Shown piece after piece: positions 17,059 through 25,693 of a stretch of DNA of 41,980 bases. This stretch comes from a virus. Within the stretch, counting starts at the first letter, position 1. The number at the start of each line of letters is the position of its first letter. The notes under the pieces are model-generated. The model made no database searches, was not told where the DNA came from, and saw only the letters and a program-made list of their open reading frames with translations. Where the stretch lies: positions 1 through 41,980 of the IMG/VR virus record IMGVR_UViG_3300027969_000181. The stretch is one strand, 5' to 3'. The translations under genes and the position numbers were made by a program.

Positions 17059-18639
17059 ATGCAGGTTTTTGGATTTGAAATAAAACGTAAAAAAGAACAG
17101 TTGGATGTGGGGAGTGTTGTATCTCCCCCATCTGACGATGGTTCTACTGTCGTTGCGAGTGCCAGTGCCTATTATGGCATGGTCATGGACATCGAAGGTG
17201 TCGTTAAAAATGAAAATGATTTAATTCGCCGATATCGCGAAGCATCTCAGTATGCTGATTGCGATGCTGCAATTGAAGACATTATCAATGAAGCGATTAT
17301 CTCTGATGAACATAACTCTACGGTAAAAGTTAATCTTGATAACTTAAAGGTATCTGATAGTATCAAGAAAAAGATTCGTGATGAATTTGATATGGTCTTG
17401 CGTCTTTTTAGATTTAATATCAAAGGACATGATATATTTCGCTCATGGTATATTGATGGGCGATTATACTACCATATCTTAATTGATGAGAAGAATATCA
17501 AACAAGGTATCGTTGAGATGCGTTATGTTGATCCTCGTAAGATCCGTCGTATCAAGAACGTAACCAAAGAACGTAGTCCTGAGGGAGTTGAAATTGTAAA
17601 GAAGGTAGATGAATATTTTCTTTACAATGACAAAGGTATTACTGAGCAATCAACTCAGGGTGTAAAACTGTCGATTGATTCGATTGTTTATGCACCATCT
17701 GGTTTGCAAGATGCAAATACGGGAATGACACTTTCCCCATTGCATAAAGCAATTAAGCCAGTAAACCAACTTAAGATGATTGAAGATGCGGTTGTTATTT
17801 ACCGCATCAGTCGTGCTCCAGAACGTAGAGTGTTTTACGTTGATGTAGGTAACTTACCTAAGTTAAAAGCTGAGCAATATGTAAACGACATTATGAACAA
17901 GTTCCGTAACAAAGTTGTGTATGACGCAACTACTGGCGAAACTCGTGATGATCGTAAGCATCTTTCAATGATGGAAGATTTCTGGATGCCTCGTCGTGAA
18001 GGTGGTAAGGGTACAGAGATTACTACTCTTCCAGGTGGCCAAAACCTTGGCGACATTCAAGACATTGAATATTTCCAGAAAAAACTTTATCAAGCATTGA
18101 ATGTGCCAATGTCACGTATGCTTCAGTCTCAAGGTTTTAGCCTTGGACGTTCGCAAGAAATTACTCGTGATGAAATTAAGTTTAGCAAGTTTATTGCTAG
18201 ACTACGTAAGAAATTCTCTGTGCTATTCTCTCACACATTACGTGTTCAGTTAGTAGCAAAAGGAATTATCCGTGGCGATGAGTGGGATGAGATGGATCAG
18301 TTCATCACCTACGACTTCCAAGAGGATAATCACTTTAATGAATTAAAGGATGCTGAGTTGCTACAAAATCGTATTGCAATTCTGCAACAAATGGATCCTT
18401 ACATTGGCAAGTACTACTCGTCAAAGTGGATTCGTAAAAATGTTCTAATGCAGACTGATGCGGACATTGATCAGATGGAAAAAGAAATGCAAGAAGATCA
18501 GGATGATAAAATGAGTCATGCTGAAATTGAAGGTACTGTTGCTGGGGTTGCACAAACTGCTCAACAGAACTATGTTGTTCAAAATGCTTTGCCCGATCCT
18601 AATGAACAACAACAGACACAACAAGGAGATAATAAATGA
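17059..18639 (+). CDS. 20: Portal vertex protein gp20
   Basis: The 526-residue portal (T4: 524) shows 'LIrRYReaSqYaDCDAAIEDIINEaIisdE', 'GRLYYHIlIDekniKqGIvEmRYVDPRKIrrIknV', 'AIKPVNQLKMIEDAVVIYRISRAPERRVFYVDVGNLP' in sequence, and 'GgqnLGDIqDIeYFqkKLYqALNVPmSRM'. It forms the dodecameric ring that starts head assembly and binds gp17. The C-terminal tail is Gln-rich. Its last bases carry AAGGAG and overlap the start of the next gene (ATGA). Confidence 0.97.
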   Translation: MQVFGFEIKRKKEQLDVGSVVSPPSDDGSTVVASASAYYGMVMDIEGVVKNENDLIRRYREASQYADCDAAIEDIINEAIISDEHNSTVKVNLDNLKVSDSIKKKIRDEFDMVLRLFRFNIKGHDIFRSWYIDGRLYYHILIDEKNIKQGIVEMRYVDPRKIRRIKNVTKERSPEGVEIVKKVDEYFLYNDKGITEQSTQGVKLSIDSIVYAPSGLQDANTGMTLSPLHKAIKPVNQLKMIEDAVVIYRISRAPERRVFYVDVGNLPKLKAEQYVNDIMNKFRNKVVYDATTGETRDDRKHLSMMEDFWMPRREGGKGTEITTLPGGQNLGDIQDIEYFQKKLYQALNVPMSRMLQSQGFSLGRSQEITRDEIKFSKFIARLRKKFSVLFSHTLRVQLVAKGIIRGDEWDEMDQFITYDFQEDNHFNELKDAELLQNRIAILQQMDPYIGKYYSSKWIRKNVLMQTDADIDQMEKEMQEDQDDKMSHAEIEGTVAGVAQTAQQNYVVQNALPDPNEQQQTQQGDNK

Positions 18640-18881
18640 GTAACATTAATAATTTAATTAACGCTATTGCTGACGGTAATGCAATGGAAACTGAATCATC
18701 TTTCAATGCAGCTATTGCAGAAAAGATTTCCGCTCGTTTAGATGACATGCGTGCCAATGTAGCACAAGGTATGTTTAAGACACAAGAAGCTGTTGTTGAA
18801 GAAGAAGTAAATATTGATGAAGAAGGTTTAAGCGAAGAAGAAATTGCTGAAGCCAAGAAAAAGAAAATGGAGAAGTGTTAA
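18636..18881 (+). CDS. 67: Prohead core protein gp67-like
   Basis: This 81-residue protein has the length and position of T4 gp67 (80 residues), directly after the portal. It is helical and charged: 'ESsFnaAIAEKIsarLDDMRanVAqgMF' is followed by a strongly acidic stretch and a Lys-rich end. gp67 is part of the scaffold inside the prohead and is later degraded by gp21. The start overlaps the gp20 stop (ATGA); the stop overlaps the next start (TAATG). Assignment is by position, length and composition. Confidence 0.75.
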   Translation: MSNINNLINAIADGNAMETESSFNAAIAEKISARLDDMRANVAQGMFKTQEAVVEEEVNIDEEGLSEEEIAEAKKKKMEKC

Positions 18882-19024
18882 TGTCTGACTTAGTAAACTC
18901 TGTTCTTAAAGCACTTGATAGTGCTGCAGCATCATCTAACATCTTCACACAAAACATTGCTCAACAAGAAGTTGAAGCACCTGAAGTTGAAGAGAAACAA
19001 CCAGAAACTAAAGAAGCCGAGTAA
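18881..19024 (+). CDS. 47-residue acidic protein in the prohead-core cluster
   Basis: This short gene is coupled at both ends by TAATG: its ATG overlaps the stop of the gp67-like gene and its stop overlaps the start at 19024. The product begins 'MSDLVNSVLKALDSAAA', a short amphipathic helix. It continues through an Asn/Gln patch into an acidic Glu/Pro/Lys-rich tail. No close family is recognised. The overlaps and composition argue for a real minor prohead-core or internal head peptide rather than a chance frame. Confidence 0.65.
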   Translation: MSDLVNSVLKALDSAAASSNIFTQNIAQQEVEAPEVEEKQPETKEAE

Positions 19025-19584
19025 TGTACTACGGAGAGTTTTCTAAATCCCTAGCAAACAAATCTACTGGTGTAGATATTGTTGAGTCATTCCGTTCGTT
19101 CGGAAATTTGATTCAGAAAACTGCACAAGATAAAGTTCTAATCAATAACATTGTTACTGAATTTAAAACGATTGAAGAAGCAAGAACATACATTAAAACA
19201 AAACAACACTCAGAAGATCTAGAAGAAACTGTTACTAAAGAAATCTACGAAGAAATTACAGCGAATCGAATAGCGAATATAATTAAAGAATATCACGACG
19301 TTAAAGTTACTGATACACTAATTGAATCATACCTAGATCTTGCTTCTTCTAAAATTTTTACTATCGATCCAGTTGTTCAGGATATCCGTAAACTAAACAA
19401 ATTAGATATTGTAGTTGAAAACAAACTGCACTATCAACTAAGTGATGGTTCTGTTGTTGCAATAAATGAAGCGACTCAATCGTTACTAAATAACTTATTA
19501 CAAAACCAAAAAGAAATTATCGAGTACATGAGAGAAGATAAAGAAAATTTCCTTCATGTGCTTGAACGAATAGAGGAACAATAA
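19024..19584 (+). CDS. Unknown helical protein, prohead-core (gp68) position
   Basis: The 186-residue, highly charged, mostly helical protein sits where T4 has gp68 (141 residues), between gp67 and gp21. Features are 'EFSkSLanKStGVDIVESFRSFGnlIqkTAqDKVLIN', a Glu/Lys-rich middle, and a C-terminal helix 'LLNNLLqNQkEIIEYMRED' that looks like a coiled coil. A role in the internal scaffold is plausible from position and composition, but I do not see clear sequence identity to gp68. It is translationally coupled to the preceding 47-residue gene. Confidence 0.6.
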   Translation: MYYGEFSKSLANKSTGVDIVESFRSFGNLIQKTAQDKVLINNIVTEFKTIEEARTYIKTKQHSEDLEETVTKEIYEEITANRIANIIKEYHDVKVTDTLIESYLDLASSKIFTIDPVVQDIRKLNKLDIVVENKLHYQLSDGSVVAINEATQSLLNNLLQNQKEIIEYMREDKENFLHVLERIEEQ

Positions 19585-19585
19585 G

Positions 19586-20050
19586 ATGGCTGCTATTAGA
19601 ACAACAATAATTAAAAATACAAATCAAGAGACTATAATTAAGTTTGAAGGTAGTTCTACTGATACAGCAGCAACTATTGATATCTCTACATTAGCTGCTT
19701 CTACTCAAACAAGAAATTCTGATACTCCTACTGTTAACATTGTTAAATTTATGGCTTTGGGTTTATTAACTTCAGGAGTAACTATCACTAGAAATAGTGT
19801 TGTTGTAATGGCAGCTGCTCCAGAAAATGCTCCAGCTATTAATTTTACGCAAGACGGCATTAGCGATACTGTTAGCAATACTTCAAATATTGTTATTACT
19901 CTTGCTGGTGCTGCAAGTGTAGGATACTTAACCCTACGTAAAATTGCTGGTTGGGCAACTAAAGTTGAACCAGCTACTTATGGTTCTTATGATGACACTA
20001 CTCGTGTTGGTGCATCTACTACTGCTTCTGGCTCACCAGATAAGGCATAA
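19586..20050 (+). CDS. Probable virion structural protein
   Basis: The 154-residue beta-rich protein has abundant Thr, Ala, Ser and Ile ('TTIIKNTNQETIIKFEGSS', then 'TIDISTLAAsTQtRNsDTPtVNIvKfmalGLltsGVTITRnsVvVM'). It begins one base after the previous stop and ends two bases before gp21. Similar small structural proteins of unknown placement lie next to gp21 in other marine T4-like phages. The sandwich-like pattern would suit a head decoration or internal coat protein, but this is inference. Confidence 0.6.
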   Translation: MAAIRTTIIKNTNQETIIKFEGSSTDTAATIDISTLAASTQTRNSDTPTVNIVKFMALGLLTSGVTITRNSVVVMAAAPENAPAINFTQDGISDTVSNTSNIVITLAGAASVGYLTLRKIAGWATKVEPATYGSYDDTTRVGASTTASGSPDKA

Positions 20051-20052
20051 CT

Positions 20053-20709
20053 ATGAAACTTATTAGAGAAGTATTAGAAAACCCTGTAAACCTAGTTACT
20101 GAAAGTAAACTAGGTAAAGGTAAGACTCACTTTATTGAAGGTGTATTCCTTCAATCAGAATTAAAAAATCGTAATGGGCGTATGTATCCAGAATCAATTA
20201 TGGATAAAGAAGTCGTTCGTTACATTAAAGAATATGTCGAAAAGAATCGTGCTTACGGTGAACTCGGTCATCCAGAGAATCCACAGATCAATCTAGATCG
20301 TGTTTCTCACCTGATCACATCACTACGTAAAGAAGGCACTAACTACATCGGCAAAGCAAAGATTCTAGAGACACCTATGGGCAAGATCGCTATCGGTCTG
20401 CTTGAGGGTGGCGCAAACCTTGGCGTATCTAGTCGAGCACTTGGATCCCTTAAGTCAAATAATGAGGGTGTTCAAATTGTTCAAGACGATTTTATGCTGT
20501 CTACAGCAGCAGACATCGTTGCTGACCCATCTGCCCCAGATGCCTACGTTCGTGGGATTATGGAAAGCAAAGAATGGGTTTTCGTTGATGGAAAGTTTGT
20601 GGAACAACATATTGAAGAAGCGCAACGATTTATTCGTAAAACTTCTTCACGTAATCTAGAAGAAGCGAAGATCCTCGCTTTTCAAAATTTCCTGAGTAAA
20701 ATCAGATAA
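20053..20709 (+). CDS. 21: Prohead core protease gp21
   Basis: The 218-residue protease (T4: 212) shows the gp21 hallmarks 'NRNGRmYPeSIMdKEVvRYI', 'yGELGHPenPqINLDRVSHLIt' with candidate catalytic His (H73 or H86), and 'GGaNLGVSSRALGSlK' with the candidate nucleophile Ser (S126/S127). It cleaves scaffold and capsid precursors, typically after Glu in (L/I)xE sites, allowing head expansion. Such sites occur in gp22 and gp23 here. The stop overlaps a late-promoter box that drives gp22. Confidence 0.95.
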   Translation: MKLIREVLENPVNLVTESKLGKGKTHFIEGVFLQSELKNRNGRMYPESIMDKEVVRYIKEYVEKNRAYGELGHPENPQINLDRVSHLITSLRKEGTNYIGKAKILETPMGKIAIGLLEGGANLGVSSRALGSLKSNNEGVQIVQDDFMLSTAADIVADPSAPDAYVRGIMESKEWVFVDGKFVEQHIEEAQRFIRKTSSRNLEEAKILAFQNFLSKIR

Positions 20710-20719
20710 ATAATAAATA
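20705..20719 (+). promoter_or_regulatory. Tandem late-promoter boxes before gp22
   Basis: GATAAATA (20705-20712) and AATAAATA (20712-20719). The predicted start of the second is near 20725. A 27-nt leader with TTAGGAG leads to the ATG at 20752. Strong expression of scaffold and capsid would be expected. Confidence 0.75.
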
Positions 20720-20751
20720 ATTATAGAACTATTCCAGTTAGGAGAAAAACG

Positions 20752-21789
20752 ATGTCAATCGAACAAAAAATCGCTGAGATGCTTGCCGAGTCTAATAAAC
20801 AACAATTAGACGAGTTCACAGTATCAGGTAAAGAGGGTGGTATGGATACAGGTAAAGATGGTGCACAGGCTGGCGATCAGTCAGTTATGCGTACTGCTAC
20901 TAATACTGTTCCTAATGGTGGTGAAACACCTAACCCAGAAAATGATAAGAACAACGTCCAAGACGAAGATGAAGCTGCTAATGCTACTGCAAAGAAAGCA
21001 AATCGTGCAACTGCTAACGCAGTAGCTGGTGATGCTGCTGTAGTTCGTGTTGGTGACACTTCTGTTAAGGGTGTTAAAGAAGATATCGACGCACTTATGA
21101 ATGGTGAAGAACTCTCTGAAGAGTTCCGTGCTAAGGCAACTACCATTTATGAAGCTGCTGTCACGAGTCGTGTTAAAGAAGAAATGACACGAATCGAAGA
21201 AGAGTTTAATTCCAAACTTGCCGAGCAAGTTGAAGAAATTAAAGAGGGTCTTGTTGAAAAAGTTGATGGATATCTCGACTACGTAGTCGAGCAGTGGATT
21301 GCACAGAATGAAATAGCCCTTGAGCATGGTATGAAATCTGAGATTCTCGAAGGTTTTGTATCTGGATTGAAAGGTCTCTTTGAAGAGCACTATATCGATA
21401 TTCCTGAAGAGAAATTCGATGTACTAGGTTCTTTGGAAGAGCAAGTTGCAGAACTCGAAGCTAAGTTGAATGAAACAGTTGAGTCAAACATCGTGTTGAA
21501 TAAAACAATCGGTGAATTGAAACGTGCTGAATTAGTTCAAGAAGCTACAGATGGTTTGGCAGACACACAGGCTGAGAAGCTAAAGGGTCTTGCTGAAGAA
21601 CTAACTTATGAAGATGAAGCAACTTTCAAAACTAAGTTACAAACAATTCGTGAAAATTATTTCACAACTAAAGCACAAGCAGATGTTAAGTCTGTAGTTA
21701 CTGATGCACCAGTAGACACTCTAACTGAAGAAAAGAAATTAGATCCAGTTATGTCTGCTTACACAAGCATCCTAAACCGCAACAAATAA
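20752..21789 (+). CDS. 22: Prohead core scaffolding protein gp22
   Basis: The 345-residue acidic helical protein (T4: 269) is the major prohead scaffold. The N-terminus 'IEqKIAeMLAESNKQQLDEF' contains LDE, a candidate gp21 cleavage site. A Gly/Asn/Asp-rich low-complexity stretch follows, then long coiled-coil segments ('EEMTRIEEEFNSKLAEQVEE', 'SLEEQVAELEAKLNETVESN'). It ends 'PVMSAYtSILNR', the conserved gp22 terminus. It lies between gp21 and gp23 as expected. Confidence 0.92.
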   Translation: MSIEQKIAEMLAESNKQQLDEFTVSGKEGGMDTGKDGAQAGDQSVMRTATNTVPNGGETPNPENDKNNVQDEDEAANATAKKANRATANAVAGDAAVVRVGDTSVKGVKEDIDALMNGEELSEEFRAKATTIYEAAVTSRVKEEMTRIEEEFNSKLAEQVEEIKEGLVEKVDGYLDYVVEQWIAQNEIALEHGMKSEILEGFVSGLKGLFEEHYIDIPEEKFDVLGSLEEQVAELEAKLNETVESNIVLNKTIGELKRAELVQEATDGLADTQAEKLKGLAEELTYEDEATFKTKLQTIRENYFTTKAQADVKSVVTDAPVDTLTEEKKLDPVMSAYTSILNRNK

Positions 21790-21802
21790 AAGGAAATCTA
21801 AA

Positions 21803-23101
21803 ATGACTATTCGTCAAGATCTAGTAAAAAAGTGGGCTCCAGTATTGGACCACGAGGGCGCAGCCCCAATTAAAGAACAGTATCGTCGTGAAGTTACGGC
21901 TGTATTGTTAGAAAACCAAGAACGTGAAATGCGTCGTGGCCATGAAGCCATGGGCGAGTTGAACGAAGCTGCACCAGCTAACGCTGTTGGTAGCTACGGT
22001 GACACTGGCGGTTTCGCTAAGTTTGATCCAGTATTGATCAGCTTGGTACGTCGTGCAATGCCACAACTTATCGCTTATGACGTTGCTGGTGTTCAACCAA
22101 TGACTCAACCAACTGGCTTGATCTTCGCAATGAAGTCACGCTACTCTACTCAAGGTGGTACTGAAGCGTTGTTCAACGAAGCAGATACTGACTTCTCTGG
22201 TACTGGCACTCATGCTGGTTCTACTTGGAATCCATCAAGCAACACTACTGGTACTGGTCTATCCACTGCTGCTGGTGAGCGTCTTGGTCAAGGTGGTACT
22301 GGTGATGGTTCTTTCGGTGCAATGGCTTTCTCTATCGAGAAGCGTTCTGTAACTGCTAAGACTCGTGCTTTGAAAGCTGAATACTCTATCGAATTAGCAC
22401 AAGACATGAAATCTGTTCATGGTCTTGACGCTGAAGGCGAATTGAGCAACATCCTTTCAACTGAAATTCTTTCAGAAATTAACCGTGAAGTTATCCGTAC
22501 TATCTACACTACTGCTAAGACAGGTGCTGCAGTTGGTACTACTACTGCTGGTACTTTCGACTTAGACACTGACTCTAATGGTCGTTGGTCTGTTGAGAAG
22601 TTCAAAGGTCTATTGTTCCAAATCGAACGTGAAGCCAATGCTATCGCTCAGCAAACTCGTCGTGGTCGTGGTAACTTCATCATCTGTTCTTCAGATGTTG
22701 CAAGTGCTTTGGCAATGGCTGGTGTTTTGGACTACGCTCCTGCTCTTAACACTTCATTGAATGTTGATGAAGCAAGCACTACTTTCGCTGGTGTATTGAA
22801 TGGTAAGTACAAAGTATATGTTGACCCATATACTGCTAACCAAGGTACTAGTCAGTTCTTCGTTATGGGTTACAAAGGTACTTCAGCGTTTGACGCTGGT
22901 CTTTTCTACTGCCCATACGTTCCATTGCAAATGGTTCGTGCTGTTGATCCTAACAGCTTCCAACCAAAGATTGGCTTCAAGACTCGTTACGGTCTAGTTG
23001 CTAACCCATTCGTTCAGTTGGATAACTCTGACAGCGATGGTGCTTTGACTGCTGACGTAAACTACTACTATCGTAAAGTTGCCGTTACTAACTTGATGTA
23101 A
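21803..23101 (+). CDS. 23: Major capsid protein gp23
   Basis: The 432-residue HK97-fold capsid subunit (T4: 521) has 'LVkKWaPVLdHeGaapIkeqYRREVTAVLLENQErEM' at its N-terminus. The likely gp21 maturation site is 'ELNE|AAPANAVG' after E55. Further signatures are 'FDPVLISLVRRAmPqLIAYDVaGVQPMtqPTGLIFAMkSRYs' in sequence and the C-terminal 'qPKIGFKTRYGLVaNPFvq'. AAAAGGAA precedes the ATG. A strong UUCG-loop terminator follows. No gp24 vertex gene is seen next to it. Confidence 0.97.
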   Translation: MTIRQDLVKKWAPVLDHEGAAPIKEQYRREVTAVLLENQEREMRRGHEAMGELNEAAPANAVGSYGDTGGFAKFDPVLISLVRRAMPQLIAYDVAGVQPMTQPTGLIFAMKSRYSTQGGTEALFNEADTDFSGTGTHAGSTWNPSSNTTGTGLSTAAGERLGQGGTGDGSFGAMAFSIEKRSVTAKTRALKAEYSIELAQDMKSVHGLDAEGELSNILSTEILSEINREVIRTIYTTAKTGAAVGTTTAGTFDLDTDSNGRWSVEKFKGLLFQIEREANAIAQQTRRGRGNFIICSSDVASALAMAGVLDYAPALNTSLNVDEASTTFAGVLNGKYKVYVDPYTANQGTSQFFVMGYKGTSAFDAGLFYCPYVPLQMVRAVDPNSFQPKIGFKTRYGLVANPFVQLDNSDSDGALTADVNYYYRKVAVTNLM

Positions 23102-23140
23102 TCCATCGGTTATACGAAACTGACATAGAAGCAGTAATTT

Positions 23141-23167
23141 AAAAGGGGAACTTCGGTTCCCCTTTTT
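23141..23167 (+). terminator. UUCG-loop terminator after gp23
   Basis: AAAAGGGGAAC (23141-23151), TTCG, GTTCCCCTTTT (23156-23166) and a T-run. An 11-bp perfect stem with an exceptionally stable tetraloop. It ends the late capsid transcript. Confidence 0.93.
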
Positions 23168-23173
23168 TTATCT

Positions 23174-23181
23174 CCTAAATA
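23174..23181 (+). promoter_or_regulatory. Late-like box CCTAAATA abutting a start codon
   Basis: With T4-like spacing (box at -13 to -6) the +1 would be 23187, exactly the A of the next ATG. No ribosome-binding sequence lies between. See the matching arrangement at 41253. Confidence 0.4.
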
Positions 23182-23186
23182 ATTAT

Positions 23187-23723
23187 ATGACAAATACCGT
23201 TGCATGCCCACTTCCAGAAAACATTAATCCATTATCACCTAATGGGTTTTCGTTCACCATTCTAAAAATTCCTGCAGTGAATTTCTTTTGCCAACAAGCA
23301 AATCTTCCAGGATTGTCTTTTGGTGAGCCAGAGTTTGCCAACCCATTTAGATCTGTTCCAATTCCAGGTGACATCATTACGTATGACACTCTGCAAATCC
23401 AGTTTTTGGTTGATGAGCAGATGAGCAACTATAAGGCGATTCATAACTGGATAGTTGCGTTAGGTTTCCCTACCAGCTATGAAGAATATACCAGCTTTAT
23501 CGGCACTGATACAACTTCTCTCTCTATCTCTGAACTTGCAAAGAACTACTCTGACGCAACTTTACAAATCCTTGGGGTGAATAATTTGGCAGTGCAAACT
23601 GTTCAATTTGTTGACGTCTTCCCAGTGGCAATTGAATCTGTGTTGTTTCAATCAACAAATCAAGACGTTCCCTACATCGTAGGTAATGCAACATTCCGCT
23701 ACAGTTACTACAAATTTATTTGA
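23187..23723 (+). CDS. Tail-tube-fold structural protein (gp19-like paralogue)
   Basis: The 178-residue protein shows 'FSFTIlKIPaVNFFcQQANLPGLSfGepefanPFrsVPIPGDiItYdtLqIqFlVDEqMsNYkaIHNWIvaLGFP'. This pattern of tail-tube-fold phage proteins includes a shared early 'Q.AnLPg' motif with gp19 at 16444. In marine T4-like phages the gene between gp23 and uvsY/uvsW is usually a tail gene, sometimes labelled gp3 (tail terminator); I cannot separate a gp3 homologue from a second tube-like protein. No Shine-Dalgarno sequence precedes the ATG, so a leaderless start is possible. Confidence 0.7.
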   Translation: MTNTVACPLPENINPLSPNGFSFTILKIPAVNFFCQQANLPGLSFGEPEFANPFRSVPIPGDIITYDTLQIQFLVDEQMSNYKAIHNWIVALGFPTSYEEYTSFIGTDTTSLSISELAKNYSDATLQILGVNNLAVQTVQFVDVFPVAIESVLFQSTNQDVPYIVGNATFRYSYYKFI

Positions 23724-23748
23724 TTTTATTGCAGAATCGTAGTATAAT
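23720..23748 (+). promoter_or_regulatory. Sigma70-like promoter for uvsY-uvsW
   Basis: TTGATT (23720-23725), 17-nt spacer, TATAAT (23743-23748). It overlaps the end of the preceding structural gene and marks the switch from late to early/middle transcription. The expected start near 23755 is followed by GAGG and the uvsY ATG at 23775. Confidence 0.8.
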
Positions 23749-23774
23749 GTTACTACGACTAATTGAGGTATATT

Positions 23775-24212
23775 ATGAACTTAGAACAATTGCAGGATAT
23801 GTGGGACGTTGATTGCCAAATAGATGATAACTATCTTGGTGAACAATCAACAGCTACTCCAAAACTTCACGCCAAATATATTAGATTGCTTGTCAACATT
23901 AAGTTGAAGCATACTAAACTTTCTTCAGACTATAACATGTTGCGCAAAGCAAAGTTCCGCTACTATCGTGGCGAACTCTCTCGGGAAGAACTCCAAGTAT
24001 TAGACTGGCCACAATGGCAGGGAATCAAACCTATCAAGAATGAGATGGATGAATTCTTGAAGGGTGACTCTGAACTAAATACAATGCAGGTAAAAATTGA
24101 TTACCTCGAAACAATGATTTATTTTCTTGAATCTGTTCTCGGTCAGATTAAAGCCAGAGATTGGCAAATTAAGACTGGCGTTGAATGGAAGAAGTTTCTT
24201 GCTGGGATGTGA
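23775..24212 (+). CDS. uvsY: UvsY recombination mediator
   Basis: I start at ATG 23775 because GAGG at 23765-23768 fits it; an in-frame TTG at 23763 would add four residues. The 145-residue protein (T4 UvsY: 137) has the order 'LvnIKLkhtKLssDYnmLRKaKFRYYRGELsreEL', 'VKIdYLEtMIYFLEsVLgQIKaRdWqIKtgVEWkkF', matching the UvsY helical core and C-terminus. UvsY helps load the UvsX recombinase onto gp32-coated single strands. Its stop overlaps the uvsW start (TGATG). Confidence 0.88.
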   Translation: MNLEQLQDMWDVDCQIDDNYLGEQSTATPKLHAKYIRLLVNIKLKHTKLSSDYNMLRKAKFRYYRGELSREELQVLDWPQWQGIKPIKNEMDEFLKGDSELNTMQVKIDYLETMIYFLESVLGQIKARDWQIKTGVEWKKFLAGM

Positions 24213-25693
24213 TGAAAGTTAGTATTGAAAAATTAGATGAAGTCTATGTTCGTGTGTTCTCTGATCCAAGTATTGAACAAGAACTATCAGACTTCTTTAC
24301 CTATGAATATCCAGGTGCAAGATTTACACCTCAGTTCAGAGCAAGACTCTGGGATGGAAAAGTTAGGTTATACGATCAGGTAAGGAAAACTCTTTACCTT
24401 GGTCTGATTACTTACGTTGAAGAATTTTGTGTTCGCAATGGATACGAAGTTGAATATAAAAATGTAGTTTCAGTTGAACATGATTTAAGTCATGAAGACA
24501 TTGAAACCTATGCTCGTAGTTTACAACCAATGGGTCGTGGTAAACCTATTGAGATTCGTGACTACCAAGTAGAAGCAGTTAGGTCAGCACTTAACAAAGA
24601 ACGCACACTACTACTATCTCCAACTGCCTCTGGCAAATCTTTTATTATCTACACAACAATGCGCCAGCATTTAGATAATCATCGTAAGTGTATTATTATT
24701 GTTCCAACAACTTCATTGGTTGAGCAATTATACACTGACTTCCAAGATTACTCTAGTGCCAATGGTTGGGATACTTCTTTACATTGTCAAAAACTTTATT
24801 CTGGTTTTACAAAAGACTTTACCAAAGATGTACTAATTACAACATGGCAGTCAGTATACCTACAGCCAAAGGCATGGTTCAAACAGTTTGACGTAATCTT
24901 TGGTGATGAGGCACATCAATTCAAAGCCAAGTCCTTAACCACCGTAATGGAAAAGATGGACAACATACGTTATCGTATTGGCACAACAGGAACTCTTGAT
25001 AACAAGAAAGTCCATCGTTTGGTTCTTGAAGGAATGTTCGGTCCAGTGCATAAGGTTACCACTACCAAAGCGTTGATGGACTCAGGAAGATTATCAAACC
25101 TAAATATAACGTGTGTGATACTGAAGTACTCAGAAGAAATTCGTAAAGCACAAAAGAACATGACCTACCAAGATGAAATGGATTTTATCGTATCCAATGA
25201 GGCACGAAATAAATTCATACGCAATCTGGCGGTGAAGTCTGAAGGTAATACGCTGGTTCTTTTTCAATACGTTGAAAAGCATGGCAAAGTTCTTTACGAA
25301 GCTATTAAAAACAAAGCACATGATAAGCGAAAGATCTTTTTCGTTTATGGGGGAACAGAGACGTCCGATCGTGAATCAATTAGGCACATTACAGAAGGTG
25401 AAAGCGACGCTATTATTATTGCTAGTTTTGGTACATTCTCCACTGGCATCAACATACCGTCTATCGAGAATGTCATTTTTGCATCGCCAAGTAAATCCAA
25501 GATTCGTAACTTGCAAAGTATTGGTCGTGGATTAAGATTGAAAGAAGGTAAGACTCACTGTAATCTATTTGATCTTGCAGATGATCTGCATTGGAAGTCT
25601 TGGAAGAATCATACTCTTAATCATGCAGCCGAAAGATACAAAACTTATGCTGAAGAGCAGTTTGAAATAAAATTAGTGGAGGTCGATTTATGA
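24212..25693 (+). CDS. uvsW: UvsW ATP-dependent helicase
   Basis: The start at ATG 24212 (493 residues; T4: 503) overlaps the uvsY stop and gives the typical N-terminus 'VRVFSDPSIEQELSDFFTYE'. An in-frame ATG at 24185 inside uvsY is less likely. Superfamily 2 motifs are present: 'SPTASGKS' (136-143), 'IIVPTTSLVEQ', DEAH (232-235), 'GTTGTL' and 'LQSIGRGLRLKEG'. UvsW unwinds branched DNA and R-loops and drives the change from origin-dependent to recombination-dependent replication. Confidence 0.95.
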   Translation: MKVSIEKLDEVYVRVFSDPSIEQELSDFFTYEYPGARFTPQFRARLWDGKVRLYDQVRKTLYLGLITYVEEFCVRNGYEVEYKNVVSVEHDLSHEDIETYARSLQPMGRGKPIEIRDYQVEAVRSALNKERTLLLSPTASGKSFIIYTTMRQHLDNHRKCIIIVPTTSLVEQLYTDFQDYSSANGWDTSLHCQKLYSGFTKDFTKDVLITTWQSVYLQPKAWFKQFDVIFGDEAHQFKAKSLTTVMEKMDNIRYRIGTTGTLDNKKVHRLVLEGMFGPVHKVTTTKALMDSGRLSNLNITCVILKYSEEIRKAQKNMTYQDEMDFIVSNEARNKFIRNLAVKSEGNTLVLFQYVEKHGKVLYEAIKNKAHDKRKIFFVYGGTETSDRESIRHITEGESDAIIIASFGTFSTGINIPSIENVIFASPSKSKIRNLQSIGRGLRLKEGKTHCNLFDLADDLHWKSWKNHTLNHAAERYKTYAEEQFEIKLVEVDL

